A stretch of 64,000 nucleotides of DNA from Chara braunii (taxonomy: Eukaryota > Streptophyta > Charophyceae > Charales > Characeae): the NCBI GenBank assembly GCA_003427395.1, contig BFEA01000410.1:1301195-1365194 (forward strand), read 5' to 3'. Numbering within the stretch: the first letter of the stretch is position 1; each line of letters opens with the position of its first letter. The position numbers and the translations under genes are program-made. Below, piece by piece: positions 20,227 through 30,438 of the stretch. The notes beneath the pieces were generated by a model. It searched no databases. It had not been told where the DNA came from and saw only the letters and a list, made by a program, of their open reading frames with translations.

Positions 20227-20874
20227 ATTTAAGCCTCTATATGTCTATGTATTGCTTATATACCCTTATGTATGGACAGAACATAGGCATGTTCGCTTGG
20301 GCCTGCACGTAGAGGGTAGTCGGGAACGCAACTAAGGGACGAGCGCCCCACTACTTTTCTTTTGCTTTTTGAAGTTCTTAGTCGGACGTTAGTCCTGAAC
20401 CCGCGTTCCAGGTCCTTGTCCAGGACAAGGCGGGTTCCGGCTCCACGAGATGGGAGGATTTCCTTTCAAGTGGAGCCTTGATGGATCGCCTACCACGACA
20501 TCCTGGTAAAGGCACAAAGAAGTCGCGGAGGCCGAACGGTGCGTCCTTCAGCCGTTCAATATCGTGAGGGGTAAGACCCCACGATATATTTTTCTTCAGC
20601 CATTCAATATCGTGAGGATATTACTGCGACTGTTTGCATCTTCAGATAGTGCCAGTCGATATGGGGAGGCCCTGCTACCACGCAGGTTTATATTAGAATC
20701 TCGCGCGCGACGCTTATCCGAGTTCACGTCGGAAAGTTATGGGTTAGTTACTCAAGGGACTAGGATAGAGCGGTTTGTTCGTTTGTGTCGTTTCGTTCGA
20801 GTGGGTACGTTTGTAAGCGTGTGTTATGTTTTGTTTTGTTGTTATGTGGTGTACGTGCGAGTGTAGAGTACGTC
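20227..20874 (+). other. Family-1 linker in copy B, no gene seen
   Basis: It includes the block with GTCGGACGTTAGTCCTG (20390) and repeats of AGCCNTTCAATATCGTGAGG (20547 and 20598), a ~50-bp tandem pair. GAATCTCGCGCGCGACGCTT at 20695 matches AAGTCTCGCGCGCGACTCCT in copy A (2659). No coding signal was seen. Confidence 0.5.
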
Positions 20875-21300
20875 CTAGTCGACCGCCGACGGGTCGCACT
20901 TGGGACTTCAGCCACCCCAAGAAGACGACTCACGCGCGGGTTCGACAAAGGCGTAATACCGCGCGTACCCCCTATGCGACAGCGAACGAGAAACGCCCTC
21001 GGCTGGTCCACCTCTGCGATTGCAACAGAGTAGCTTTCGTATTGTGGACTGGTAGCTCAGCGGGAATACGCCCACCGCAGGGAGGTGACAACTCCCGAAT
21101 GGTGGAGGTAAGCTGTGCCTCGTGTAGGCCTTATCCTGTTGTAGGGGCTCGCAAGAGGTATGGCTGGCGCACCCGGCCGGAGCGGCCTATAGGAAGCTCC
21201 GTTGGATTGTGTTCATGGTTAGGTGGTCCTGTTCCTGCGTGACACGGCCGGGAGGGTCCCGCGCTGCTTCGTGCGGTGCCGGACCGATGCGCTTAACAAC
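20875..21300 (+). other. Family-1 terminal module in copy B
   Basis: The nested hairpin is CCACC (21072-21076)/GGTGG (21101-21105) around GGGAG (21080-21084)/CTCCC (21092-21096), loop GTGACAA. A 3' terminal stem GGTCC-G (21255-21261) with CGGACC (21280-21285) precedes CGATGCGCTTAACAACGCG, after which the inverted copy C begins at once. Confidence 0.75.
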
Positions 21301-22239
21301 GCGCCTTGAGGGTTAATCTCTCGACGCAGGACAATCGCCAAGTGCGGTTGAAGACCACACACCCTCTTCTGCACTCTGTGCAGAGTGGGTGGTACACAGG
21401 TCCATACCTGTGGTGGCTGTCGCCTCTTACTGCCCTGGAGACGAGCCCCACTCCAGGCTTGGGCAGATGTCAAGGGGTTTGACTTTGACGGCTGCCACGG
21501 ACTACAACGTCCAACTATAAAAATTAACAAGCAAAATCATACAATAAGTAAATAAACATCCCACCACTTATACATCAAATCAGATATCGAGATAACAACA
21601 AAAGAAGGAGAAACATAGACCCATCAGGTATGTAGATCGTGTGACACATGATTGTCATTCTCACTTCCTCCAAAGTAAGACCCATATATCAAACTCCAAA
21701 ATACTAACCTGCATAAAACACAGACACACACAATAGGCACATGGCCATACACCAATGTGGTCAACTTTACTATTCTCTGTAACTCACATCATGCCTCACA
21801 CACTCAAGCCCCAGTCATAATTCAACTTTCATAAATCTCATAAATTCTTTATAATGGTCATTTAAAAGAAGCTCGGTTAAAACCCTCAAAGAAACATATA
21901 AAACCTCAGGGCTAAGGCAATCAGGCTGAGGTACAAGTATAAGCCAACTTGTGTCGTGAGCCGACGAGTCGGCGATCAACCAACCGACCTGTTATCAGTG
22001 ATAACAGAAGATGATCCTCGTGGGATCAAGCTAAAATTAGTCCAAATGCTGAGTCAAACGATCAAGAGGACCTGTAGCACAAGACATGTCAATGCCCCAA
22101 GCTAAAATTATAAGCTCACGGAGAATAATTTCCATATCATAGTCTCACTCAGAATCCTCCTAATTAATTATGTCTAAGTCTGCCTCTAGGTCAGCGACCA
22201 AAGAAAGGTAGACTCATGGCATAATCCCCCCTATCCAGG

Positions 22240-22570
22240 TAGGATCGGCAGAATCGCCACCTGTCAAAATATAGTCTAACTCCTCTAAACTAAGAAAATT
22301 TCGGCAGCGCTTCCCGTATGAAAAATGCCTTCTCAGAATTTATATCAGCCTAAGTATAAAAAACAAAAATAATCTTCAACCTCCCAAGGTCAAATTTTGT
22401 CTAACTCCCTGAATTAACAAAAAATCGGGCAGCACCCCCTTTAGAGAAGGAGATTTCCCAGATTTTTACTAAGTCAAAAAGCCAGAGAAGTTGAACTTTG
22501 AGAAGACAAAATCTGACTAACTCCTTGGTTTTGTAGAAATTTCGGCAGCGCTTCCCGTAGAGAAATTAGC
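22240..22570 (-). repeat. GAAGCGCTG hairpin array in copy C
   Basis: On the plus strand it shows as three spaced units, two with AAATTTCGGCAGCGCTTCCC (22303-22321 and 22537-22556 region) and one as AAATCGGGCAGCACCCCCTT (22421 region). These match arrays in copies A, B and E. Confidence 0.65.
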
Positions 22571-22879
22571 TTAACAAGATTTATACAAGGCTAAGTATAA
22601 CAAAAAGATCGCAGCAAATGTAGAAATTGACCTAAGTAAAAAAACTCAACTCAGAAAATGCAGGAATTAAAAGTACCTCCTATGGCTCTACCATGTGGCG
22701 AGCAGCTAAAGCAACTACCTATCAAACTGAAACTCAAACTAAGTAGTGGCCTTACCCAGTCACATGCAGGCCAAACCACTAAGGTAAGTACTCTCACCAG
22801 CCCAAGTCAACTTAGCAGACAATAGTTCGTAGTCTTTCAATGATTTATCCCTTTATACCCAGCTTACATAGGGCATAAG

Positions 22880-23560
22880 GCTAGACCACCAAGACTTATG
22901 GAACATATCTAGCCCAGCCAGGAAGTGTACACAGACAAATGGCACAACAACTTTTCTCTTCTTTGGGCATATGATCAGATCACCCTAGTTGCCCTGAACT
23001 GTTTAGATATCCCAACTTTATATAATTGTCTTCACTTATTCTTTTGAGGTAGCATAGAACTGAGCCGATCATCTTCAGCTCAAGACTCAGTCTGCCCCTT
23101 CGTACCACAAATTTATTCCTAGTTAATACTCTCTTCAGTTGGTGATAAGTTATAGTCAGACCACCCAAACTTATGGGACCCTGTCTGACTAGCCTGTTCA
23201 TTGATAGAATAATAGTAAAGTATAGCCAAGTTATAACCTTCTGGTTCCAGCATGTGCGAGGCGTTGGACCAAGACCACCCAAGCTTATGAAACATGTCTT
23301 GGTCCTCAGCCTGGTTCATTTCTCTCAAAGCCAAGGCAAAAAAAAATCGACAGAAACCCAAAGTAAACAAGGTCGCCAGACTACCCAAACTTATGGATTT
23401 GACTGACTCTTGAAAAGTCATTCACATTCAGCCCTCACAAGGCAGAGCAACCAGACCACCCAAACGTATGGAACATGTCTGGTTCCCCAAGCAATACAAA
23501 ATAAAACACGGCACTGGGCCTTCCCAAACCTATGGAACTGGCCCAACTTTTGGTTGACCC
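22880..23560 (-). repeat. TAAG-loop hairpin array in copy C
   Basis: About eight units are seen. Perfect arms are GGACCAAGA (23266-23274)/TCTTGGTCC (23297-23305) and AACCAGAC (23449-23456)/GTCTGGTT (23477-23484). Shorter ones include CTAGA/TCTAG near 22882-22912, GTCAGAC/GTCTGAC near 23155-23190 and GGGCC/GGCCC near 23516-23545. The core on the minus strand is CCATAAGTTTGGGTGG with few changes. Confidence 0.8.
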
Positions 23561-24170
23561 GACCAAACTTCATGCAATACTGCCTTTCTCCCACCCTTCC
23601 CCCCAGATGCAATTCCACAATCTGCTTTCAGGCAACACAAAGAAGTCGAAACTGACATTATAGATGCGTTCCTTTATTTAATCTGGTTATGTCCTGAATA
23701 GAAAGCAAGAATTATAGGGACAGGCAGGCATACATCACTCAAGCTATAGGGGGGATAAACAAACATGGGTGTAGTGGGTTGTACAGATAGAGATGGTTTG
23801 CCTGATGGTTCCCTGCCTCCAGAACCTCGCCTAGGTTCCGGCAGAGTTCCCACAATCGGTGGGATGACTCCCCACAGAGTCTTGATGCGGTCCTACGGGT
23901 TGCAATCCCGCTTGCCACCTACCTCTCGTAACCAACAGACTAGACCTAGAGTAAGAAGGGCAGATAGAGATACGTTTGAGACTCTCAGATCCAAGGAGGG
24001 TGCACTCAGACTCGCGAGAGAGGGCCTTGTTATCTTGATTCTCCTGAGGGCCACGCAATGGCGGTCAACTGACAGCTTGGACAACGAACTCAACCTGCCG
24101 AAGTAACCCCTTCTAACGAGCCTCCCACTCGCAGCACCAAGTTCCCTCCCTAGGTCCAACTACAGCTGCC

Positions 24171-24570
24171 CAACACCCTGTATCAGTCCTTATGCGCCGC
24201 AACCGTAGTACTTAACGACGGTGAGCACCAATGGCAGCAAGCCCCAACAGTCACCAAGCAGAATGCAACAGCGGCGACCAGCAGCGGTCAACAGCAGCAG
24301 CGATAATCATCGCGCAGTATGCAGTGATAACCTGTGCCCGGCCAACAGCAGCACCAGCTGTGCACAGTCCGCACACACTCAACAGCGGGATACACGCCCG
24401 GGTGCCCGGTCAGGAGTGACCCCCTGGGCAGGGTTCCGGCTGTGCACAGCCCGGATACACGCCCGGGGTGCCCGGTCAGGAGAAACCCCCTGGGCAGCAG
24501 CACCAGCTGTGCACAGCCTGGATACACGCCCGGGTGCCCGGTCAGGAGTGACCCCCTGGGCAGGGTTCTG
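24171..24570. repeat. GC-rich tandem repeats with CTGTGCACAG and GCCCGGGTGCCCGGTC
   Basis: Three units start with CTGTGCACAG at 24358, 24440 and 24507 and continue with GATACACGCCCGGGTGCCCG and CAGGAGTGACCCCCTGGGCA. Spacing is 82 and 67 bases because a CAGCAGCACCAG insert is present in only some units. A related fragment, CACGCCCGGGTGCCCGGTCG, lies at 26563. Spurious frames run through it on both strands. Confidence 0.8.
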
Positions 24571-24872
24571 GGCAGCCCCAACGCAAAAAATAAAAATAAA
24601 ATAAATAAATAAATAAATGGAAGTCAAAAAATTCCAGAAAAACTATATTGTGTGGAATTGCAATACAAACAACTTTTGGTTGACGGTCACATTAGCATTT
24701 CTTACAGAATCGAAGATTAAAAAAAAAATAACAAAATCACACTAAGGCACCCCCATTTAAACCTCCTTAGCCCCCTTAAAACAAATTTGTACCCTCCTTC
24801 CCCCCACTTGACATCTAACTTTCAAAAATTGAAAAGAGCCCGGATTTAGGGTCCTTTGGGAGAGCGCAGAAA

Positions 24873-24907
<35 letters not shown>
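24571..24907. other. AT-rich spacer and (TA)n run
   Basis: It contains low-complexity A-rich DNA and, from about 24878, a TA microsatellite that serves as the insertion point of the next element. No gene was seen. Confidence 0.7.
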
Positions 24908-24910
<3 letters not shown>

Positions 24911-25637
24911 GGTCACCAGCCCGTACGTACGAAGGTCCCCGGGCAGACCTCCATACGTACGGGCGTTTCGGGTCCGAACCCGACAGCGTTCGGCCCCCGC
25001 CAAAAATTATTTCATGGCCTAAAAATAATTATTTCTTTCAAAATGTTTTTCTGTGAGTTCTCTATGACGTGAGGTACATGCCTGCAATTTTTCTCAAGTC
25101 ATTTGGCTCAGCCAAATAAGAATTAAAAATCGCCAACGATGGCGGTGTCAAAACGTGCTCGCCCACGAATTTTTTCACTTTTTACTTTTTGTTTTCACTT
25201 TAGTTCGGGATCTAAACCATTTTATTATTTTTTGAAACTTTTTTAGTGGGTTTTGTATTATGTGAATTACACATCTGTAAATTTTCAGGGCATTTAGCTA
25301 TGCCAAAAAAAATGAATAATCGCCAAAGATGGCGGTCTCGAAAACATGCTCGCGCACTCACTAAATTAAATTCTTTTTTTATTTTTTTTTTATTTTTATT
25401 ATTAGTATTTATTTTTCATATTTTATTTTTATTTCAAATTTGGTAAGGAATTCGGATGTAATGCTCAGGAAAATCTTATTTAATTTATTTTTCTCCATAA
25501 NATATCTTTTTTTCAGAATTTTTTGATGAACTTTTTTTTTTTTTTTTGGGTCCGCCTTCAGCCCGAACAGCCGAACGCATCCCCAAGGGGTCCCATACGT
25601 TCGGGCGTTCGGCCCGTCCTGAACGCCCGTTACCCTG
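24908..25637 (+). mobile_element. Non-autonomous inverted-repeat transposon (~730 bp) in a TA microsatellite
   Basis: It begins CAGGGTCACCAGCCCGTACG and ends with ACCCTG, whose complement is CAGGGTAACGGGCG, giving short terminal inverted repeats CAGGGTNAC. TATATA flanks both ends, as expected if it targeted the TA run. The subterminal part folds into a long hairpin, with CCCGTACGTACG facing TACGTACGGG (24920-24962). Inside are two related segments with TCGCCAA and GATGGCGGTGTC. No transposase is encoded. Three relatives lie at 25744, 40705 and 41422. The superfamily is uncertain; CAGGG ends are seen in several DNA-transposon groups. Confidence 0.7.
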
Positions 25638-25743
25638 TATATATATATCGTCACAAATAGAACTTCCCGGTAAAACCGTAGGCAGAGAGAGAGAAGAGGA
25701 CAACAAACGAGGGGCTGTGACAAACTGTTTCGTATATATATAT
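25638..25743. repeat. Short repeat between TA runs
   Basis: A ~90-base segment with AGAACTTCCCGGTAAAACCG and ACAACAAACGAGGGGCTGTG lies between TA runs. Related segments are at 40621-40672, 42187-42270 and 42699-42735, always beside TA microsatellites. It is probably part of the DNA that carried the TA run before the transposons inserted. Confidence 0.6.
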
Positions 25744-26324
25744 ACCAGCCCGTACGTACGGAGGCCCCCGGGCGGACCTCCGTACGTTCGGGCGTTCGGG
25801 GTCCCGTACGGGGCCCGAACCCGACGGCGTTCGGCCCCCACCAAAAATTATTTCGGGGCCTAAAAGTTTTTTTTTTTTTCTGATTTTTTTTTATGATTTC
25901 TTTATGACGTGAGGTACATGCCTATAAATTTTCAAGTCATTTGGCTTAGCCAAATAAGAATTAAAAATCGCCAAAGACGGTGGTGTCAAAACGTGCTTGC
26001 CCACGTTTTTTTTCACTTTTGACTTTTTGTTTTCACTTTAGTTCGGGGTCTAGACAATTTTATTATTTTTTGAAACTTTTTTTTAGTGGATTTTGTATTA
26101 TGTGAAGTACACATCTATAACTTTTTAGGGCATTTAGCTATGCCAAAAAAAAACAAAAAATCGCCAAAGATGGCGGTGTCGAAAACATGCTCGTGCACTC
26201 ACTAAATTTAATTATCTTTTTATTTTTATTTATTTTCATTATTAGTATTGGTTCTGTGTATTTTATTTTTATTTCAAATTTGGTAAGGAATTCGTACGTA
26301 ATGCTCAGGCAAATCTTGTTTAAT
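25744..26324 (+). mobile_element. Second copy of the CAGGGT transposon, truncated by a gap
   Basis: It begins at CCAGCCCGTACGTACGGAGG, lacking the first bases (CAGGGTCA) of the element, and follows the 24908 copy closely until the gap at 26325. Its subterminal hairpin is GC-rich and nearly perfect. Confidence 0.7.
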
Positions 26325-26495
26325 NNNNNNNNNNNNNNNNNNNNNNNNNNNNNNNNNNNNNNNNNNNNNNNNNNNNNNNNNNNNNNNNNNNNNNNNNNNN
26401 NNNNNNNNNNNNNNNNNNNNNNNNNNNNNNNNNNNNNNNNNNNNNNNNNNNNNNNNNNNNNNNNNNNNNNNNNNNNNNNNNNNNNNNNNNNNNNN
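26325..26495. other. Assembly gap (171 N)
   Basis: It is a run of N inside the truncated transposon copy. TATATATATA and poly-T follow, so a microsatellite probably caused the break. Confidence 1.
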
Positions 26496-28000
26496 TATAT
26501 ATATATATTTTTTTTTTTTTTTGCATGCCTGGGTATCCCGAGCAGCAGACCCCCCAAGGTGTCACGCCCGGGTGCCCGGTCGGGCATAAAAAAATTCGTA
26601 GTCCAAAACACCTTTTCTTTTATTTTTTTAGGTTTTCTTTGAAGAGTTACAACTCTTGCACATTTTACGTACCCTGCATAATTCTCACTGCAAGTACGTC
26701 ACAGAAATGGTTGTACTTAGCAATTTCTGCCATATGACACTTCAATTCTCAGGTTTGGTCTGAGTGGTCACACTCATACTAAAGTGACTTGTATCTGAGG
26801 CACAACCATGGCCACATTCGCAGTCGTTGCCCCTTCCTTTTCACCTTCCGTTTCTCCTTCCTTTTTTTATTTTTTTCCTCTTTTCCTCTTTTTTTTCCCT
26901 TTTTTCTCTCTCTTTTTTCCCCTGGTTTTCCCTTGTGTGGGCAACCTGTTATTTGAAATGAACAGGCGCTTCTCCCCCTCTGCCATTTCATAGAGTCAGA
27001 CTAGAGTCAAGCTCAATAGGGTCTTATTTCCTCCTCCCCATGCGTGCCCGCATCTGACACAGGAGACGCGCCCGATTCAGGCGCTTAGCCCATCACTACA
27101 ACCCGTTTTAAAACAAACGGGCACAGTAGAGAAAGGAAAGAGGGAAAAAAAAAAACAAAAAAAACTTAACTTCCTGTGATCCAGGCGTCTGGTTTGACTG
27201 TTGGGAGTTGTAACTCCCAACCACTTCGTATCGCATCATCTTATGCTTTATTTTTAATTAGATTTTTTTTCTTATTTTTTCTTATTTTTTTTAATTTATT
27301 TTTCTTCTCACTCCCAGTATTGCCCGTTCATCGAAACGGGCGCAGAGCAGACTTTGCTCTCGTAAAAACGAAAGTGGGAAAAAAATATTTATAAAAAAAA
27401 AACTAAAACAAAATCTTTTTAAAAAATATATAAAGAATCTTAAAAAAAAACTCACCTCTGAGATGAAACTGTCGTCCGTTACCACGGGCATCTACAGAGG
27501 ATTCACTCCATCTATCTCTTCTTTACCCACCAACTGGCGCCAACTGGCGGGTGACTTGGTAATTTTTATTTTTATTTTTATTTTTTTTCCTTCTTTTTTG
27601 TGTCATGTTAGCTTTAAGCCAACAGTCACGTCGCGGAGCATAACCGCAACCTGTTGAAATGCAGATTCAAGTTAGATTCTCTTTGGGGATCAAAAATTTT
27701 AAACAATTTCTCGATTTATGCATGTCATCCTTGCGCAGGGGAACATTCCGAATTCGTGCGGTCGCTTTCAGCCGCATAATCTCAAGATTGTGTGACTTAA
27801 AACGTCACGCCTTTTTTTTTTCTTCTTACTCTGGCCCTCTCGACTGCTCTCTACAAAAGGAGTTAGGCCAGTATTTGTACTTCATAGATTCGATCCCTAT
27901 ACCAGTTGGGTGAAAGTCAAGTGTTATAACCTACCGAGTTACTTTCTATCACGGGAGCTAACACCTCAACATTTATAGTTAAAGAAGTGTTGCCCCAGTA
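26496..28000. other. T-rich noncoding DNA with hairpins, no gene seen
   Basis: Hairpins include AAGAGTT/AACTCTT (26642-26657, loop AC), TTGGGAGTT/AACTCCCAA (27201-27220, loop GT), CCCGTTT/AAACGGG (near 27095-27115) and GCCCGTT/AACGGGC (27322-27341). The first two share AGTT-YR-AACT at the centre and differ, in complementary fashion, outside. T-rich tracts account for the hydrophobic spurious frames. A poly-pyrimidine tract occupies 26840-26930. Confidence 0.6.
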
Positions 28001-28547
28001 GGTCCTCGTTTGTGGCTCAACAGGCTCAAACCTGCCTCGCCACTTACCCAAGTCAATTGTCGGCTCATAGATACGTACCCAGCCCGACATGTCAAACGAC
28101 CCCGCCCCCAGGCCCTTGGCGTGGCATGAAAACTTAACCGGCATTCGGTCTGAAACTTATCAGAGAAGAATTAGGCGACCTAAAACCTTCAGCGATGTGG
28201 TCGCAAATCCATTGCGGTCATTTTTTCTGGCCCTTTTACTCTGAATCGCACGACTGCTACCCAACCTTAAGAGGTCCTCATTTGTGGCTTAACGGGCTCA
28301 AACCTGCCTCGCCACTTACCCAATTCAATTGTCGGCTCATAGTTTGGACACGTACCTAGCCCGACATGTCAGAGGACCTGGCCCCCAGACCCTTGGCGTG
28401 GCATCAAAACTTGATCGACATTCGGTCCGAAACTTATCAGAGAAGAATTAGGGGGCCTAAAACCATCAACGATGTGATCGCAAATCCATTGCGGTCATTT
28501 TTCCTAACTCTTTTACTTAGAATCGCAGGACTGCTACCCAACCTTAA
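28001..28547 (+). repeat. Two tandem 272-bp units
   Basis: Unit 1 starts GGTCCTCGTTTGTGGCTCAA (28001) and unit 2 GGTCCTCATTTGTGGCTTAA (28273). They share most bases, including CTCAAACCTGCCTCGCCACT and AACTTATCAGAGAAGAATTA. No coding signal was seen. Confidence 0.85.
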
Positions 28548-30111
28548 GTAGGATTGGTAGAAATTCAATATTTCAACCGGTCGTCAGTCGTTGCGGTCTT
28601 GCCAAACGTGGGGGTCGGTCGATCACACCACCAATCCGCGCCATCGCCCTCACAGCCCGCAGGCGCCCTGACTTTAGATAAAGCATGTTTTAACCTCTCG
28701 GTCGTAAGTCATGTCTGGATAGACTTATGGCAAGCAGGCCAACCTCATCAAGTCAAAACATTCAATAAAATTCTGCCAATGGTCGGACATCATTCGACAT
28801 TTAAAATATCGAGCATATACCCTTTTAAAGGTGTCTGCTCCGATACCGATCACTTTTTAACTCTTCTTCTTCAATTTTTTTTTGTGTCGTAGCCCTCGGT
28901 ACAACACCGATCCTCACCCTTTACAATAAACTCATCTTCAATCTTCTCTCTCATATCAAACATCAAGGTGTCATGGAAGCTTCCAGCTATGGCTTCTACG
29001 TTGCGGCTACGGCCGCCAAGCCAGCCAGCTATGACTTTCACCTTCCTCTCTCCTCGATCTTTTTCTTCAATCCTTGCAACTTTAGCTGCAACCTCCCCCT
29101 TTCACTCTCTTCACCTCAATGACACACCTCACTTACCCTTACTGCAACCACTCACAAGGTTGGCTATGGCTGCTAACTTTCTTTCTTTCTTCTTCTTCAA
29201 ACTTCACCGATCAGTTTCCCTCTACTTATTTAACTTTTTTTGTTTTTCCCCTTTTTTAATCTTCTTCCTCTACAAAGTAGAGTTCTCCCCTCAAAAGTCC
29301 CCCTCTTGAATAAAACACACCTGTGTTTTTTCCCTTCTTCAAATAGAACACCCCTTTTTTTTTTTGCTTTTACGCCCCTCACTAGGCTAAATCTTTTATT
29401 TTCCCCACACCTTCTCTACAATCTCCCCTCCAACCTCTTCTTCCATCCCCATAAGTTCTCTCTTCATAACTCTCGTCTCTCACATAAAGCACAACTCTCC
29501 CTTGAATGGAGCACATGTGCATGCTCTACTCCCTGAACTCTCTTCTCTCTCACCACCTTTCTTCTTAGTTTTTCTCCCCCTTCCAAATAAATTTACACAT
29601 AGTACTCTCTCAATAGTAGAGGAAACTCCCTCTCTTCCACCTAGTTGATATCTTCGTGTATACTAACCATCATAGCATTCTTCTATTTCAGCAGCACCCC
29701 TCCTCACTTCCTGCAGACCACCACTTCCTCTAGCATATCTCCTCACCTCCTGCGGTCCACCAGCTACTCCTTCAGCATCTCCCCTCACATACAAACCACC
29801 ATCTCCCGCAATACCTCCTCTTCTTCGCTCTCCAGCAGCATCTCTCCTCAGTAGATGCACCATTTGCTCTCTAGCAAATTGGCAGGATCATTGCCTTACA
29901 ACCTTGAGGCAGTTGAGGGCAATGGGCTGGTTTTATAGTTGTGAGAAGGTGGTGGTAGCCGCTTGAGCCCTCAACCAAAAATTCGGGCTCAGGCTGGGCT
30001 CTTGATTTGGAACCAAGACCAAGGGTCAGAAACCTTGATTCTCCCCTAGGAGAATCAGGGGCCCACAAGGCTTAATCCACCTAGTTTTTTTTCTAGGCTG
30101 TGTTTATCATG
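28548..30111. other. Pyrimidine-rich noncoding DNA, no gene seen
   Basis: CT-rich DNA gives Ser/Pro/Phe-rich spurious frames. At 29690-29850 a loose ~45-base repeat with AGCATCTCYCCTCA and ACCACCA recurs about four times. An 11-base palindrome-like block CCTAGGAGAATC lies near 30048. Confidence 0.55.
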
Positions 30112-30395
30112 GAGAGGATTCAGAGAACTGCCAAGCACGCAGTCAACAGCACACTCGGCCAGAGGCCATACACGTTGTAGATTCATCAAAGCATCTTAAT
30201 TATAAGACAGACTCACGTTAACACGTGGTTGTTAACAGTGGTCACTTGAAGCGCATGATGAGTGATGAGAGGCACGACTGCCACAATCGTCAGAGACGAC
30301 CCATCCCCCTTCCCACACAATCCATTCCCCCAGTCTCGCCGACGTCATCCGGTTAGAGAGGATTCTCACTTTCTTGATCCAGCTATTTAACCAGT
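30112..30395 (-). repeat. Inverted copy of the 13470-13852 repeat
   Basis: On the minus strand it matches the block upstream of the CCHC/GIY-YIG frame almost base for base, including GCACTGGTTAAATAGCTGGA and CAGTCGTGCCTCTCATCACT, with a single copy of the 95-bp part that is duplicated around an N at 13654. Similarity ends sharply at both sides. A 7-bp hairpin ACGACTG/CAGTCGT in the first copy keeps pairing here as ACGATTG (T-G). Confidence 0.8.
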
Positions 30396-30410
30396 GCGTC
30401 ACGGTGTCGT

Positions 30411-30438
30411 ACCAAATACCCTTACAAGGGTATTTGGT
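30411..30438 (+). other. AATACCCTT hairpin, 13-bp perfect stem
   Basis: ACCAAATACCCTT (30411-30423), loop AC, AAGGGTATTTGGT (30426-30438). Related hairpins lie at 47984-48009 and 56067-56092, with the core kept and outer pairs changed. Confidence 0.8.

Larger units (their letters stand above)
17484..21300 (+). repeat. Family-1 structured noncoding element, copy B (most complete)
   Basis: This is the fullest copy. The 5' block (17484-17752) carries GGGGCCCTCAGACGCATCC, GAGGTTACGAGAGGAAAGCG and CACCGATTGCGGGAGCTCCG. It is followed by the TAAG-loop array (18061-19013), the GAAGCGCTG array (19290-19640), the CTGTTATC hairpin block (19840-20060), a linker, and the terminal module (20875-21300). 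The 5' block also starts copy E (53069-53331) and, inverted, closes copies C and D. Several single Ns mark low-quality bases (17714, 18000, 19546-19690, 20100). It encodes no recognisable protein. How it moves or is copied is unknown. Confidence 0.75.
21301..24170 (-). repeat. Family-1 structured noncoding element, copy C (inverted)
   Basis: Read on the minus strand, it has the 5' block (23810-24068), the TAAG-loop array (22880-23560), the GAAGCGCTG array (22240-22570), the CTGTTATC hairpin (21989-22007) and the internal block (21301-21525). The terminal module is missing: the internal block is joined tail to tail to the end of copy B. Array cores are of the CCATAAGTTTGGGTGG type, closer to copy A than to its neighbour B. 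No protein is encoded. Confidence 0.75.

Noticed and set aside
21048-21075. tRNA gene or tRNA-derived SINE (TAGCTCAGCGGG fits the A box)
   Set aside because: No B box lies at the right distance downstream, and the following sequence forms the GGTGACAAC hairpin, not a cloverleaf. The GGTTCGA words lie upstream, in the wrong order.
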